Assembly: GCF_001650495.1 (NCBI RefSeq)
Contig: NZ_LWCS01000017.1
Span: 1 to 38,253, forward strand
Origin: Mycolicibacterium iranicum
Lineage (GTDB): Bacteria; Actinomycetota; Actinomycetes; Mycobacteriales; Mycobacteriaceae
DNA: 38,253 nucleotides
Direction of reading: 5' to 3'
Shown: positions 15,441 through 23,382 of the stretch, piece after piece
Position numbering within the stretch: the first letter of the stretch is position 1
Layout of the letters: every line of letters begins with the position of its first letter
Translations under genes and position numbers: made by a program
Notes under the pieces: model-generated
The model's database searches: none
The model's input: the letters and a program-made list of their open reading frames with translations, nothing else
What the model was told of the DNA's origin: nothing

Positions 15441-16283
15441 CGTCTCGCCGCCGATCGGGGCCAGCACCTCGCCGCTGTAGTACGACGACATTCGCGACGA
15501 CGCGAAGAAGACATACGACGGCGCGATCTCGTCCGGTTGCGCGGCGCGACCCATCGGCACCTGCTCGCCGAAAGACTCCGCCTTCTCCACATCCATCGTC
15601 GCAGGGATCAGCGGGGTCCAGACCGGTCCAGGGGCAACACAATTGACGCGGATGTTGCGTTCGACCAGTGACTGCGCCAGCGAGTATGTCAGCGCGATGA
15701 CGGCACCCTTGGTGGCCGAGTAGTCGATGAGTGTCTTGTTGCCACGCAGCCCGTTGATCGACGCGGTGTTGATGATCGCCGACCCGTCGGGCAGATGCTG
15801 CAGCGCGGCTTTGGTGACGTGAAAGAAGCTGTCGATGTTGACGGCGAAGGTGCGCCGCCACTGCTCGTCGGAGATCTCGGACAGGTCGGAGGCAAGGTTC
15901 TGGAAGGCCACATTGTTGACGACGATGTCCAGCCCGCCGAGCTGTCGGACCGTCTCGCCGACGATGTCGCGACAGTGCTGCGGATCGGCGAGGTCACCGG
16001 GCAGTTCGATTCCGCGACGGCCCGCCGCCTCGATCAGCGACACCGTGTGTGCGCCGTCGTCCTTCTCGCTCAGGTATGCGATGGCGACATCCGCGCCCTC
16101 CTTGGCGAAAGCGACGGCTACAGCTCTGCCGATGCCCGAATCACCGCCTGTGACAAGAGCTTTCTTTCCGGCGAGCAACCCCGTACCCACGTAGTCGGCC
16201 ATCTCGTCGCGCGGACGTTGCGCCATGTCGCCGGTCTCCCCGGGGTAGGGAATCACGGCCTCGGGGGTCACATCGTCAGTCAT
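15429..16283 (-). CDS. Short-chain dehydrogenase (general-stress type SDR)
   Basis: 284 residues from ATG 16283. A classical SDR with an extended N-terminus (IPYPGETGDMAQRPRDEM) typical of the YhdF/GSP39 glucose-dehydrogenase-like group: cofactor motif TGGDSGIG at 45-52, VVNNVAFQ in place of NNAG, catalytic S175, Y188 and K192 (YSATK), and a C-terminus SSYYSGEVLAPIGGE. It is a cytosolic NAD(P)-dependent oxidoreductase of unknown substrate. Its SigF promoter overlaps the stop codon of the upstream DUF6328 gene and ends 9 nt before the ATG, so the mRNA should be leaderless. Its 3' end overlaps the convergent RibD-like gene by 12 bp. Confidence 0.88.
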   Translation of the reverse strand: MTDDVTPEAVIPYPGETGDMAQRPRDEMADYVGTGLLAGKKALVTGGDSGIGRAVAVAFAKEGADVAIAYLSEKDDGAHTVSLIEAAGRRGIELPGDLADPQHCRDIVGETVRQLGGLDIVVNNVAFQNLASDLSEISDEQWRRTFAVNIDSFFHVTKAALQHLPDGSAIINTASINGLRGNKTLIDYSATKGAVIALTYSLAQSLVERNIRVNCVAPGPVWTPLIPATMDVEKAESFGEQVPMGRAAQPDEIAPSYVFFASSRMSSYYSGEVLAPIGGETLPG

Positions 16284-16292
16284 GGCGCCGAC

Positions 16293-16317
16293 GTACCCGC
16301 AGGCAGGCCCGCGAAAC
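16293..16317 (-). promoter_or_regulatory. SigF-type promoter, near-leaderless, for SDR
   Basis: Minus strand: GTTT (16317-16314), 15-nt spacer, GGGTAC (16298-16293), then exactly 9 nt to ATG 16283. The -35 begins inside the DUF6328 stop codon. Confidence 0.65.
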
Positions 16318-16862
16318 TATCGTGTGGGCGGTTGCTCGTCGCCCGTGCGCATCGAAAATGGCCACGCCAGCCAGAACGTCGCGAACAACACCAGGGCGCA
16401 CCCGCCGGCGATCATCGCAGGAACGAACCCGACCACGACGTCGAAGATGATGGCGGTCATACCCGTCACCGCGATCGCCAGGAGGAGCAGACCCGCATAG
16501 GCGCACCGATGCGCTGCCCGGACCAATACTTCCAGGCGGTGCCTGCGGAACAGGAACCGGTGCATCGCGACGGGGGCGATCAACAGCGCGGTGGACGCCA
16601 CCGCGGCGCACACCGTCGCCAGGTACACGACCTGCATGCGGTCGTCGAGGATGTCGAAGCGCTGCTGAAACGGCAGGGTGAGCAGGAAACCCGTCAGCAG
16701 CTGGACCCCTGTCTGCACGACACGGAGTTCCTGTAGCAGGCTGGCCCAATTACGGTCCAGCCGTTGAATTTCGGTCTCGTCGCGCTGGGCGAGGTTCCAA
16801 TTCTCATCATCGTGAGACCGGTCGTAGGGCCGGCCCACGGGGTGCGGATGCTCGGCGTCCAT
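16317..16862 (-). CDS. DUF6328 membrane protein
   Basis: 181 residues from ATG 16862, which has GGGAGG 8 nt upstream; starting at 16913 would cover that site. After an acidic cytoplasmic N-terminus (DETEIQRLDRNWASLLQELR) come about four membrane helices, the first with VQTGVQLLTGFLLTLPF, then RFDILDDRMQVVYLATVCAA and RFLFRRHRLEVLVRAAHR. This is the pattern of DUF6328, a family of small actinobacterial inner-membrane proteins of unknown function. It lies 33 bp upstream of the SDR gene, co-directional, and divergent from a DUF4235 gene. No SigF-like promoter was found in front of this one. Confidence 0.75.
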   Translation of the reverse strand: MDAEHPHPVGRPYDRSHDDENWNLAQRDETEIQRLDRNWASLLQELRVVQTGVQLLTGFLLTLPFQQRFDILDDRMQVVYLATVCAAVASTALLIAPVAMHRFLFRRHRLEVLVRAAHRCAYAGLLLLAIAVTGMTAIIFDVVVGFVPAMIAGGCALVLFATFWLAWPFSMRTGDEQPPTR

Positions 16863-16900
16863 CGACTGATCCTCCCACCAGCGGCCTCGCCCTGTAGCGC

Positions 16901-16925
16901 GTTTGACCGGCACCTGCGGGGGTAG
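16901..16925 (+). promoter_or_regulatory. SigF-type promoter for DUF4235 gene
   Basis: GTTT (16901-16904), 15-nt spacer, GGGTAG (16920-16925). The ATG at 16970 is 44 nt downstream with a GGAG ribosome site. Confidence 0.6.
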
Positions 16926-16969
16926 TCGAGTCTGGACCCGTAATGCGCCGCAGACATATTGGAGTGACG

Positions 16970-17245
16970 ATGAGCAAGGTCGCGCGATCCCTGTATACGC
17001 CCCTCTCGGTGGCCACCGGTGTCGGAGGAGGCCTGCTGGCCGGCGCGATCTTCGGCCAGATCTGGCAGCGCATCGGTGACAACGACGCGGAGCCGCCCGA
17101 CGCCAAGGACCTGACCCAGAGCACCAAAACGGTGTTCGTCGCGGCCGCCATTCAGGGACTCATCGTGGGGCTCGTTCGCGCCGCTCTGCAGCGCGCGGGC
17201 GCCCGCGGCTACCGCGCCGTCACCCACGAACTACCGCCGGCTTAG
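16970..17245 (+). CDS. DUF4235 small membrane protein
   Basis: 91 residues from ATG 16970, with GGAG 5 nt upstream. It reads MSKVARSLYTPLSVATGVGG, then LLAGAIFGQIWQRIG, an acidic loop (DNDAEPPDAKDL), a second helix VFVAAAIQGLIVGLVRAAL, and a basic end ARGYRAVT. This is the DUF4235 pattern: two helices, inner membrane, often next to stress genes in actinobacteria. Function unknown. Its promoter fits SigF, and it is divergent from DUF6328. Confidence 0.8.
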   Translation: MSKVARSLYTPLSVATGVGGGLLAGAIFGQIWQRIGDNDAEPPDAKDLTQSTKTVFVAAAIQGLIVGLVRAALQRAGARGYRAVTHELPPA

Positions 17246-17284
17246 CAAGCTCACGCAGACTTCAAAGGATTCGCACAGCTATCG

Positions 17285-17313
17285 GTGAGGCGCTTCTCAG
17301 CAGGCCGCCTCAC
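17285..17313. repeat. 8-bp inverted repeat upstream of small membrane gene
   Basis: GTGAGGCG (17285-17292) and CGCCTCAC (17306-17313) are perfect reverse complements with 13 nt between. The right arm ends 10 nt before ATG 17324. It could be an operator or a hairpin that ends the DUF4235 transcript; the position cannot decide between them. Confidence 0.5.
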
Positions 17314-17323
17314 TGTATGAACC

Positions 17324-17584
17324 ATGGCCGGAACCCTTGAGTTTCCCAAAACGCGCAACCCGCTTGCCCGCGAGACGCAGCGAACGTGGCTCACGGCGGC
17401 GTTGGCCTTGGCGGCAAGCCTGGCGATGATGCTCGTGGCGTCGCCGGCCACCGTCTCACCCGTCGCCCACTGGGTCGTGTCCTCGATCGCACTCACCACG
17501 GCGCTGGTGGTCTTCGTGGCGGGCCTGCGCGCCTGGGACGAGTTGGTTTCCAGTGCGCAGGCGGCAGGCGTCGTCGAGCGCTGA
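17324..17584 (+). CDS. Small two-helix membrane protein, hypothetical
   Basis: 86 residues from ATG 17324. A polar N-terminus (TLEFPKTRNPLARETQRT) precedes two hydrophobic helices (WLTAALALAASLAMMLVA and VSSIALTTALVVFVAGL), ending with RAWDELVSSAQAAGVVER. No family recognised. No clear ribosome site lies upstream; the inverted repeat 17285-17313 is just before the start. The gene converges with the PLP-barrel gene, with only 3 bp between the stops. Confidence 0.6.
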   Translation: MAGTLEFPKTRNPLARETQRTWLTAALALAASLAMMLVASPATVSPVAHWVVSSIALTTALVVFVAGLRAWDELVSSAQAAGVVER

Positions 17585-17587
17585 CGG

Positions 17588-18259
17588 TCAGGCCCCCAGC
17601 GGGGCGAGTGTCACCGCCGGCCGGGGCAGGCGCCACCGTGCGCACCCGGCGTCCAGCGCATCGTCCACCGCCGACGCGATCGCCTTCAGCTCCGTGGCGC
17701 CACCCGCCAACCACGTGTCGGCGGAGCCACCCGCCAAACTGATCCGCGTCAGCTGTGAACCGCAGGTCTTCATCAGGGCCATTCGGCTCAACAGTCGTTC
17801 CGCGGCAAGGCCCCATTCGACCACACCGCGGGAATCGTCGACGTCGCAGTGCATTCCGACGACATCCAGCCGTCGCTCACCGAGGACAGCGGGACCCTGC
17901 TCGTCGAGGAGGACCTGCCGCGTGAGACCTTCGCACGCAGACAGGACATCGACGTGCCGCTCCGTCGACACCACGAAGCGCACCGCGCCGAGCGCCGCCG
18001 CACGGCGGATCGTCTGCGTGACAGGGCTGCACCGAACAACCACGTGAATCGGCTGCACGCCACTCACCTCGACCAGGTCCAGTTCCTCATCGCCGCACGC
18101 CGTCACCGCCAGGCCGTGCGCGCGCACCCACGCGGCCACAGCGGGATTGCGCAGCGCCGCGGCGGGCACGGCGCACCCGGCCATCGGCAGGATCCGCCGT
18201 ACCGCGTGCACGGAAGCCGACAGCCGGTGTGAAGCCGCCGGAACGTCCAAGATTGTCAT
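17588..18259 (-). CDS. PLP fold-III (decarboxylase-like) barrel protein lacking lysine
   Basis: 223 residues from ATG 18259. The order of segments follows the TIM barrel of the Orn/DAP decarboxylase or alanine racemase group: a helix NPAVAAWVRAHGLAV, TACGDEELDLVEVSGVQP (compare the family SggEl.al..gv), VTQTIRRAAALGAVRFVVS, then VVGMHCDVDDSRG (compare GlhfHvGS) and SLAGG (compare DiGGG). The strand that normally holds the PLP lysine, VKAN, reads CAVPAAA here, so the Schiff-base lysine appears to be replaced by proline. The C-terminal beta-domain of the decarboxylases is also missing. It may be a non-catalytic binding protein. The fold assignment is inference from spaced motifs; a divergent unrelated barrel remains possible. 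Confidence 0.55.
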   Translation of the reverse strand: MTILDVPAASHRLSASVHAVRRILPMAGCAVPAAALRNPAVAAWVRAHGLAVTACGDEELDLVEVSGVQPIHVVVRCSPVTQTIRRAAALGAVRFVVSTERHVDVLSACEGLTRQVLLDEQGPAVLGERRLDVVGMHCDVDDSRGVVEWGLAAERLLSRMALMKTCGSQLTRISLAGGSADTWLAGGATELKAIASAVDDALDAGCARWRLPRPAVTLAPLGA

Positions 18260-18497
18260 GAATTCGGTGTACGCGCCTCGGCTGGCAGCAGCCCTCGATC
18301 CATACAGAACCTTGACGGAGCGCTCCCAGACTTTGACGCTGCGCTGACCCGATGCACGGAGTCCGTAAAAACTCCGGCCACCGCCGTCAAGAAACCGTTA
18401 ACGCCCAGCTCAAGCACCCTGCGTCAGGCATACGTTGGCGTCCGCATCCCACCACCACCGGCGGGGGCGTAAACGAACGCAGGAGTCTTGATACGCG
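18260..18497. promoter_or_regulatory. Control region upstream of kdp
   Basis: 238 bp between the PLP-barrel start and the first kdp ORF. It holds a 13-bp imperfect direct repeat (18312-18345) and a possible -10 TACGTT at 18431-18436, 61 bp before the first start. A convincing -35 is not seen. No c-di-AMP (ydaO-type) riboswitch signature was found, nor any SigF-type promoter. Regulation by the KdpDE pair encoded downstream is expected from the family. Confidence 0.35.
18312..18345 (+). repeat. Direct repeat TTGACG-NN-GCGCT, 21-bp period
   Basis: TTGACGgaGCGCT (18312-18324) and TTGACGctGCGCT (18333-18345) differ only in the two middle bases and lie 21 bp apart, two helical turns, on the same face of the DNA. 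OmpR-family regulators such as KdpE bind direct repeats, so this is a candidate KdpE site about 150 bp upstream of the operon. Confidence 0.45.
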
Positions 18498-18578
18498 ATG
18501 GCTGTTTTCCTCTATGTCCTGTTGACGGTGGCGGTGTTCGCACTGCTGGCCGGGGCAGTGAAGGTGCTGGAGCGATGA
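18498..18578 (+). CDS. 26-residue membrane micro-ORF leading the kdp operon
   Basis: ATG 18498 to TGA 18576-18578 encodes [19 protein letters not shown] and ends AVKVLER: one hydrophobic helix with a basic tail. AGGAG (18481-18485) lies 12 nt upstream, a little far. Its stop overlaps the kdpF start by ATGA, so it is translationally coupled. The organisation (a second tiny membrane peptide before KdpF) suggests either an extra subunit of the potassium pump or a leader peptide that sets kdpF translation. I recognise no family. Confidence 0.55.
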   Translation: MAVFLYVLLTVAVFALLAGAVKVLER

Positions 18579-18664
18579 GCGTCGCCAACATCGTCGGGCT
18601 GGTCCTCGCGATCGCGATCAGCATCTTCCTGTTCGTCACCCTGTTCCTTCCCGAGAGGTTCTAG
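18575..18664 (+). CDS. kdpF: KdpF, small stabilising subunit of K+ pump
   Basis: 29 residues from ATG 18575 ([20 protein letters not shown], ending LPERF). A single membrane helix with the short acidic/aromatic C-terminus (PExF) seen in mycobacterial KdpF. In the KdpFABC complex it lies against KdpA and stabilises it. The start overlaps the micro-ORF stop (ATGA) and the TAG stop overlaps the kdpA GTG by one base, so the chain is tightly coupled. Confidence 0.85.
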   Translation: MSVANIVGLVLAIAISIFLFVTLFLPERF

Positions 18665-20334
18665 TGAGCACCACCACCGCGGGAATCCTGTTCCTGGTCT
18701 CCCTCATCGTCGCCCTGGTGGCCGTGCACGTACCGTTCGGCGACTACATGTACCGCGTGTACTCCTCCACCAAGGACTCACGCATCGAAAAGGGCATCTA
18801 CCGCGCCATCGGCGCCGACCCGAAAGCCGAGCAGACGTGGGGCGCGTACGCCCGCAGCGTGCTGGCGTTCTCGGCGGTGTCGATCCTGTTCCTGTTCGGG
18901 TTCCAGCTACTGCAGAACTATCTGCCGCTGCACCTGAACGACCCGGCCACCGAGGTGACGCCGGCGCTGGCATGGAACACCGCCGTCAGCTTCGTCACCA
19001 ACACCAACTGGCAGGCGTACTCCGGTGAGTCGACCTACGGCCACCTCGTGCAGATGGCCGGACTGGCCGTGCAGAACTTCGTCTCCGCCGCCGTCGGCAT
19101 GGCCGTCGCCGTGGCCGTGATGCGCGGTTTCGTGCGCACCCGCACCGGCGACCTGGGCAACTTCTGGGTCGATCTGGTGCGAGGCACGCTGCGCATCCTG
19201 CTCCCGATCTCAGCCCTCGCCGCGGTCGCGCTCGTCGCCGGCGGCGCCATCCAGAATTTCTCGCCGCACTCCCAGGTGGTCGATACCGTCGCCGGCGCCC
19301 AGCAGACGATTCCGGGCGGCCCGGTCGCCAGCCAAGAGGCCATCAAGAACCTCGGCACCAATGGCGGCGGCTTCTTCAACGTCAACGCCGCGCACCCGTT
19401 CGAGAACCCCACGACGTGGACGAACTGGATCATCATCTTCCTGCTGCTGGTGATCGCCTTCACCCTGCCGCGCACGTTCGGCCGCATGGTCGGCAACACC
19501 AAACAGGGACTGGCGATCGTGTCGGTCCAGGCGACACTGGCCATGATCAGCTGGGCGGCGATCCTGTGGACCCAACTGCAGCACCACGGCACGGTGCCCA
19601 CCGCGGTCAACGCCGCAATGGAGGGCGTGGAACAACGCTTCGGCGTCGCCAACTCGGCGATCTTCGCCGCATCCACAACGTTGACATCCACCGGATCGGT
19701 CAACTCGTTCCACGACTCCTACACCAGCCTCGGCGGCATGGTCCTGCTGCTGAACATGCAGCTCGGCGAAATCGCCCCCGGCGGTGTCGGATCCGGCTTC
19801 TACGGCATGCTCGTGCTCGCGGTCATCACCGTCTTCGTCGCGGGACTGATGGTCGGCCGCACCCCGGAGTATCTGGGCAAGAAGATCACGCCTCGTGAGA
19901 TCAAGCTCGCCGCAACCTATTTCCTCGTCACACCGCTGATCGTGCTCACCGGCACCGCGCTGGCGATGGCGCTGCCCGGTCAGCGGGCCGGCATGCTCAA
20001 CACCGGTCCCCACGGTCTGTCGGAAGTGCTCTACGCGTTCACCTCGGCGGGCAACAACAACGGATCCGCATTTGCGGGCATCACCGTCAACACCGAGTGG
20101 TACAACACCGCGCTGGGACTTGCGATGGCGTTCGGCCGCTTCCTGCCGATCATCCTGGTGCTCGCACTCGCCGGCTCACTCGCCAAACAGGGCCACACGC
20201 CGGCATCAGTCGGAACACTGCCGACCCATCGGCCTCAATTCGTCGGAATGGTCTCCGGCGTCACGCTGATTCTGGTCGCGCTCACGTTCCTGCCCATGCT
20301 CGCGCTGGGACCCCTTGCTGAAGGACTTCACTGA
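18664..20334 (+). CDS. kdpA: KdpA, potassium-channel-like subunit
   Basis: 556 residues from GTG 18664, normal length for KdpA. Ten membrane helices with four pore loops: [45 protein letters not shown] and [12 protein letters not shown]. These are the selectivity-filter segments that take up K+ with high affinity in the KdpFABC P-type ATPase. The gene starts one base inside the kdpF stop and ends 1 nt before kdpB. It is made under low potassium or osmotic stress, under control of KdpDE. Confidence 0.96.
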   Translation: MSTTTAGILFLVSLIVALVAVHVPFGDYMYRVYSSTKDSRIEKGIYRAIGADPKAEQTWGAYARSVLAFSAVSILFLFGFQLLQNYLPLHLNDPATEVTPALAWNTAVSFVTNTNWQAYSGESTYGHLVQMAGLAVQNFVSAAVGMAVAVAVMRGFVRTRTGDLGNFWVDLVRGTLRILLPISALAAVALVAGGAIQNFSPHSQVVDTVAGAQQTIPGGPVASQEAIKNLGTNGGGFFNVNAAHPFENPTTWTNWIIIFLLLVIAFTLPRTFGRMVGNTKQGLAIVSVQATLAMISWAAILWTQLQHHGTVPTAVNAAMEGVEQRFGVANSAIFAASTTLTSTGSVNSFHDSYTSLGGMVLLLNMQLGEIAPGGVGSGFYGMLVLAVITVFVAGLMVGRTPEYLGKKITPREIKLAATYFLVTPLIVLTGTALAMALPGQRAGMLNTGPHGLSEVLYAFTSAGNNNGSAFAGITVNTEWYNTALGLAMAFGRFLPIILVLALAGSLAKQGHTPASVGTLPTHRPQFVGMVSGVTLILVALTFLPMLALGPLAEGLH

Positions 20335-20335
20335 A

Positions 20336-22492
20336 ATGACGGTCACCATGATTGAATCGGCCAACACCCGCGCCGCCGACAAGAAGAAGCGCGAGAAGTC
20401 GCGCGTGGGAGGCGGACTGCTCGACCCCAAGATGCTGTGGAAGTCGCTGCCCGACGCCCTGCGCAAGCTCGATCCGCGCACGCTGTGGCGCAACCCGGTG
20501 ATGTTCATCGTCGAGCTCGGCGCGGCGTGGAGCACCGTCCTGGCGATTCTCGAGCCCTCGTGGTTCGCCTCGCTCATCGTGTTCTGGCTGTGGGCGACCG
20601 TCATCTTTGCCAACCTCGCCGAAGCCGTCGCCGAAGGACGCGGCAAGGCGCAAGCCGACACCTTGCGAAAGGCCAAATCCGACACGGTGGCCCGACGCCT
20701 GACCTCGTGGGAGCCCGGCGCCCCGGGCACCGAGGAGCAGGTCGCCGCACCACTACTCGCCCAGGGCGATTACGTCGTGGTCGAAGCAGGTGGCGTCATC
20801 CCCGGAGACGGTGACGTCGTGGAAGGCATTGCGTCGGTGGACGAATCGGCCATCACCGGCGAGTCGGCACCGGTGATCCGCGAGTCCGGCGGTGACCGGT
20901 CGGCCGTCACAGGCGGCACCACCGTCCTGTCCGACCGAATCGTCGTGAAGATCACCCAGAAGCCGGGTGAAAGTTTCGTCGACCGGATGATCGCACTCGT
21001 CGAGGGCGCCAACCGGCAGAAGACGCCCAACGAGATCGCACTGAACATCCTGCTGAGCGCGCTGACGATCATCTTCGTGTTCGCCGTCGCGACGCTGCAG
21101 CCACTGGCCATCTACTCCAAGGCCAATAATCCGGGCGTACCGGACACGCTGGCGCTGGACGGCAACGGCGTCACCGGCATCGTCATGGTCGCGCTGCTCG
21201 TGTGCCTGATCCCGACCACCATCGGGGCCCTGCTGTCGGCGATCGGTATCGCGGGGATGGACCGGCTCGTTCAGCGCAACGTGCTGGCGATGTCGGGTCG
21301 TGCCGTCGAGGCGGCCGGAGACGTCAACACCCTGCTGCTCGACAAGACCGGCACCATCACCCTGGGCAATCGGCAGGCCAGCGACTTCTTCCCGCTCTCG
21401 AACGTCGACATCGAGACACTCGCCGACGCCGCGCAGCTGTCGAGCCTGGCCGACGAGACCCCTGAGGGTCGATCAATCGTCGTGCACGCCAAAGAAGCTC
21501 ACGGTCTTCGCGCGCGTCATCCGGGCGAGCTGTCCGGCGCCCACTGGGTCGAATTCACCGCCACCACAAGGATGTCCGGCGTCGACCTCGAGGACGGGCA
21601 GTCGCTGCGCAAGGGCGCAGCCGCGTCCGTCGCGGAATGGGTGCGCAACCACGGTGGGGAGGTGCCCACCGAACTGACCGACATGGTCAACGAGGTGTCC
21701 GGCTCCGGCGGTACCCCGCTGGTCGTCGGCCGCGTGCACGGTGACGACGCGCAGGTGCTCGGCGTCATCGCACTCAAAGACGTCGTCAAGCAGGGCATGC
21801 GGGAACGCTTCGATGAGATGCGCCGCATGGGCATTCGCACCGTGATGATCACCGGCGACAACCCGTTGACCGCCAAAGCGATCGCCGACGAGGCCGGCGT
21901 CGACGACTTCCTCGCCGAGGCCACACCCGAGGACAAGCTCGCGCTGATCAAGAAGGAGCAGGCCGGCGGCCGGCTCGTCGCGATGACGGGCGACGGCACC
22001 AACGACGCTCCCGCACTGGCTCAGGCCGACGTGGGTGTCGCGATGAACACAGGCACCTCGGCGGCCAAAGAGGCCGGCAACATGGTCGACCTCGACTCCG
22101 ATCCGACGAAGCTGATCGAGATCGTCGAGATCGGCAAGCAGCTGCTCATCACCCGCGGCGCCCTGACCACCTTCTCCATCGCCAACGACATCGCCAAGTA
22201 CTTCGCCATCATTCCGGCGTTGTTCGTGACGCTGTTCCCCGGCCTGGACCTGCTCAACGTGATGCGGCTGCACAGCCCGCAGTCGGCGATCCTGTCGGCG
22301 GTCATCTTCAACGCGATCGTCATCGTCGCGCTCATTCCGCTGGCACTGCGGGGCGTCCAGTACACCCCGGCGAGCGCGTCAAAGTTGCTGAGCCGCAACC
22401 TGTCCATTTACGGCCTGGGCGGAATCGTCGCGCCGTTCATCGGCATCAAACTGATCGACCTGGTTGTCCAACTCTTCCCCGGGATGTCCTGA
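20336..22492 (+). CDS. kdpB: KdpB, catalytic P-type ATPase subunit
   Basis: 718 residues from ATG 20336, 1 nt after the kdpA stop (AAGGA ribosome site near 20320). Seen: actuator loop TGES at 174-177 (its Ser is the inhibitory phosphorylation site in E. coli KdpB), phosphorylated Asp336 in DKTGTIT, and hinge/Mg motif [19 protein letters not shown]. Membrane helices occur at about 55-100, 240-305 and at the C-terminus. It hydrolyses ATP to drive K+ from KdpA into the cytoplasm. The gene ends 1 nt before kdpC. Confidence 0.96.
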   Translation: MTVTMIESANTRAADKKKREKSRVGGGLLDPKMLWKSLPDALRKLDPRTLWRNPVMFIVELGAAWSTVLAILEPSWFASLIVFWLWATVIFANLAEAVAEGRGKAQADTLRKAKSDTVARRLTSWEPGAPGTEEQVAAPLLAQGDYVVVEAGGVIPGDGDVVEGIASVDESAITGESAPVIRESGGDRSAVTGGTTVLSDRIVVKITQKPGESFVDRMIALVEGANRQKTPNEIALNILLSALTIIFVFAVATLQPLAIYSKANNPGVPDTLALDGNGVTGIVMVALLVCLIPTTIGALLSAIGIAGMDRLVQRNVLAMSGRAVEAAGDVNTLLLDKTGTITLGNRQASDFFPLSNVDIETLADAAQLSSLADETPEGRSIVVHAKEAHGLRARHPGELSGAHWVEFTATTRMSGVDLEDGQSLRKGAAASVAEWVRNHGGEVPTELTDMVNEVSGSGGTPLVVGRVHGDDAQVLGVIALKDVVKQGMRERFDEMRRMGIRTVMITGDNPLTAKAIADEAGVDDFLAEATPEDKLALIKKEQAGGRLVAMTGDGTNDAPALAQADVGVAMNTGTSAAKEAGNMVDLDSDPTKLIEIVEIGKQLLITRGALTTFSIANDIAKYFAIIPALFVTLFPGLDLLNVMRLHSPQSAILSAVIFNAIVIVALIPLALRGVQYTPASASKLLSRNLSIYGLGGIVAPFIGIKLIDLVVQLFPGMS

Positions 22493-22493
22493 T

Positions 22494-23354
22494 ATGAAGT
22501 TCTCCACTCTGCTGCGCCTACACTGGGCCGCGCTGCGCGCGCTGCTTGTTCTCACCGTCATCACCGGGCTGGCCTACCCCGTCCTGGTGTGGGCCGTCGC
22601 GCAGCTGCCCGGACTGAACACGAAAGCGAACGGCTCGATCGTCGAGGTCGACGGAAAAGCGGTGGGTAGCAGCCTGATCGGTCAGCTGTTCACCGACGCG
22701 GACGGCAACCCGCTGCCGCAGTACTTCCAGTCGCGGCCTTCAGCCGCCGGCGACGGCTACGACCCGCTGTCGACCAGCGCGTCCAACCTGGGCCCCGAGG
22801 ACATCGTCGACACGGCCGATCGCACCAGTCTGCTGACCGATGTGTGCGCCCGCAGCCTGGCGGTAGGCGAACTCGACGGCGCCGAGGGCGCCCGACCGTT
22901 CTGCACCGGCGACGGTGTCGGGGCGGTGCTTTCGGTGATCGGGCCGCGCGACGTCGCAGGCAATGTGGTCAATCCGACCAAGGTCGTCAGCGTCAACCAG
23001 CTGTGCGAGAACACCACGACGCCGTTCCTGGACACCTACGAGGGTGTGCGGGTGGAATGCAACGACGGCAGCGACTTCTCGCAGGGGCAGATCGTCGCGA
23101 TCCGCGGCGCGGCGCCCGCCGATCCGGCCGTTCCCGCCGATGCGGTGACGGCCAGCGGCAGCGGTCTCGATCCGCACATCTCACCGGCCTACGCCGAGCT
23201 GCAGGTCGACCGGGTCGCCGAGGCCCGCGGTATCAGCGCAGACGAGGTGCGCGCAGTGGTCGCCGACCACACCGAAGGCCGGACTCTCGGCTTCCTCGGC
23301 GAGCCGCGGGTGAACGTACTGGAACTGAACCTGGCCCTCGACAGCCGAGGGTGA
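22494..23354 (+). CDS. kdpC: KdpC with a large cysteine-bearing insertion
   Basis: 286 residues from ATG 22494, 1 nt after kdpB. One membrane helix (about 12-36) is followed by the KdpC periplasmic domain: [20 protein letters not shown], later [26 protein letters not shown], and the end [14 protein letters not shown]. Between SNLG (to residue 100) and about residue 205 lies an extra segment of roughly 100 residues not found in the ~190-residue E. coli or M. tuberculosis proteins. It holds C118, C137, C171 and C189, which could form two disulphides outside the membrane. KdpC acts as an assembly and K+-affinity factor for KdpA/KdpB; the role of the insertion is unknown. Confidence 0.93.
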   Translation: MKFSTLLRLHWAALRALLVLTVITGLAYPVLVWAVAQLPGLNTKANGSIVEVDGKAVGSSLIGQLFTDADGNPLPQYFQSRPSAAGDGYDPLSTSASNLGPEDIVDTADRTSLLTDVCARSLAVGELDGAEGARPFCTGDGVGAVLSVIGPRDVAGNVVNPTKVVSVNQLCENTTTPFLDTYEGVRVECNDGSDFSQGQIVAIRGAAPADPAVPADAVTASGSGLDPHISPAYAELQVDRVAEARGISADEVRAVVADHTEGRTLGFLGEPRVNVLELNLALDSRG

Positions 23355-23382
23355 CGGGCACTCCCGGGATTTGCATCCGACG

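Noticed and set aside
18351..18384. Possible SigF promoter upstream of the PLP-barrel gene (GTTT ... GGGTCA, minus strand)
   Set aside because: Spacer is 18 nt and the -10 lacks the GGGTA core; also about 90 bp from the start.
18260..18497. c-di-AMP riboswitch before kdp, as in some other bacteria
   Set aside because: None of the conserved ydaO-type core segments could be found by eye.
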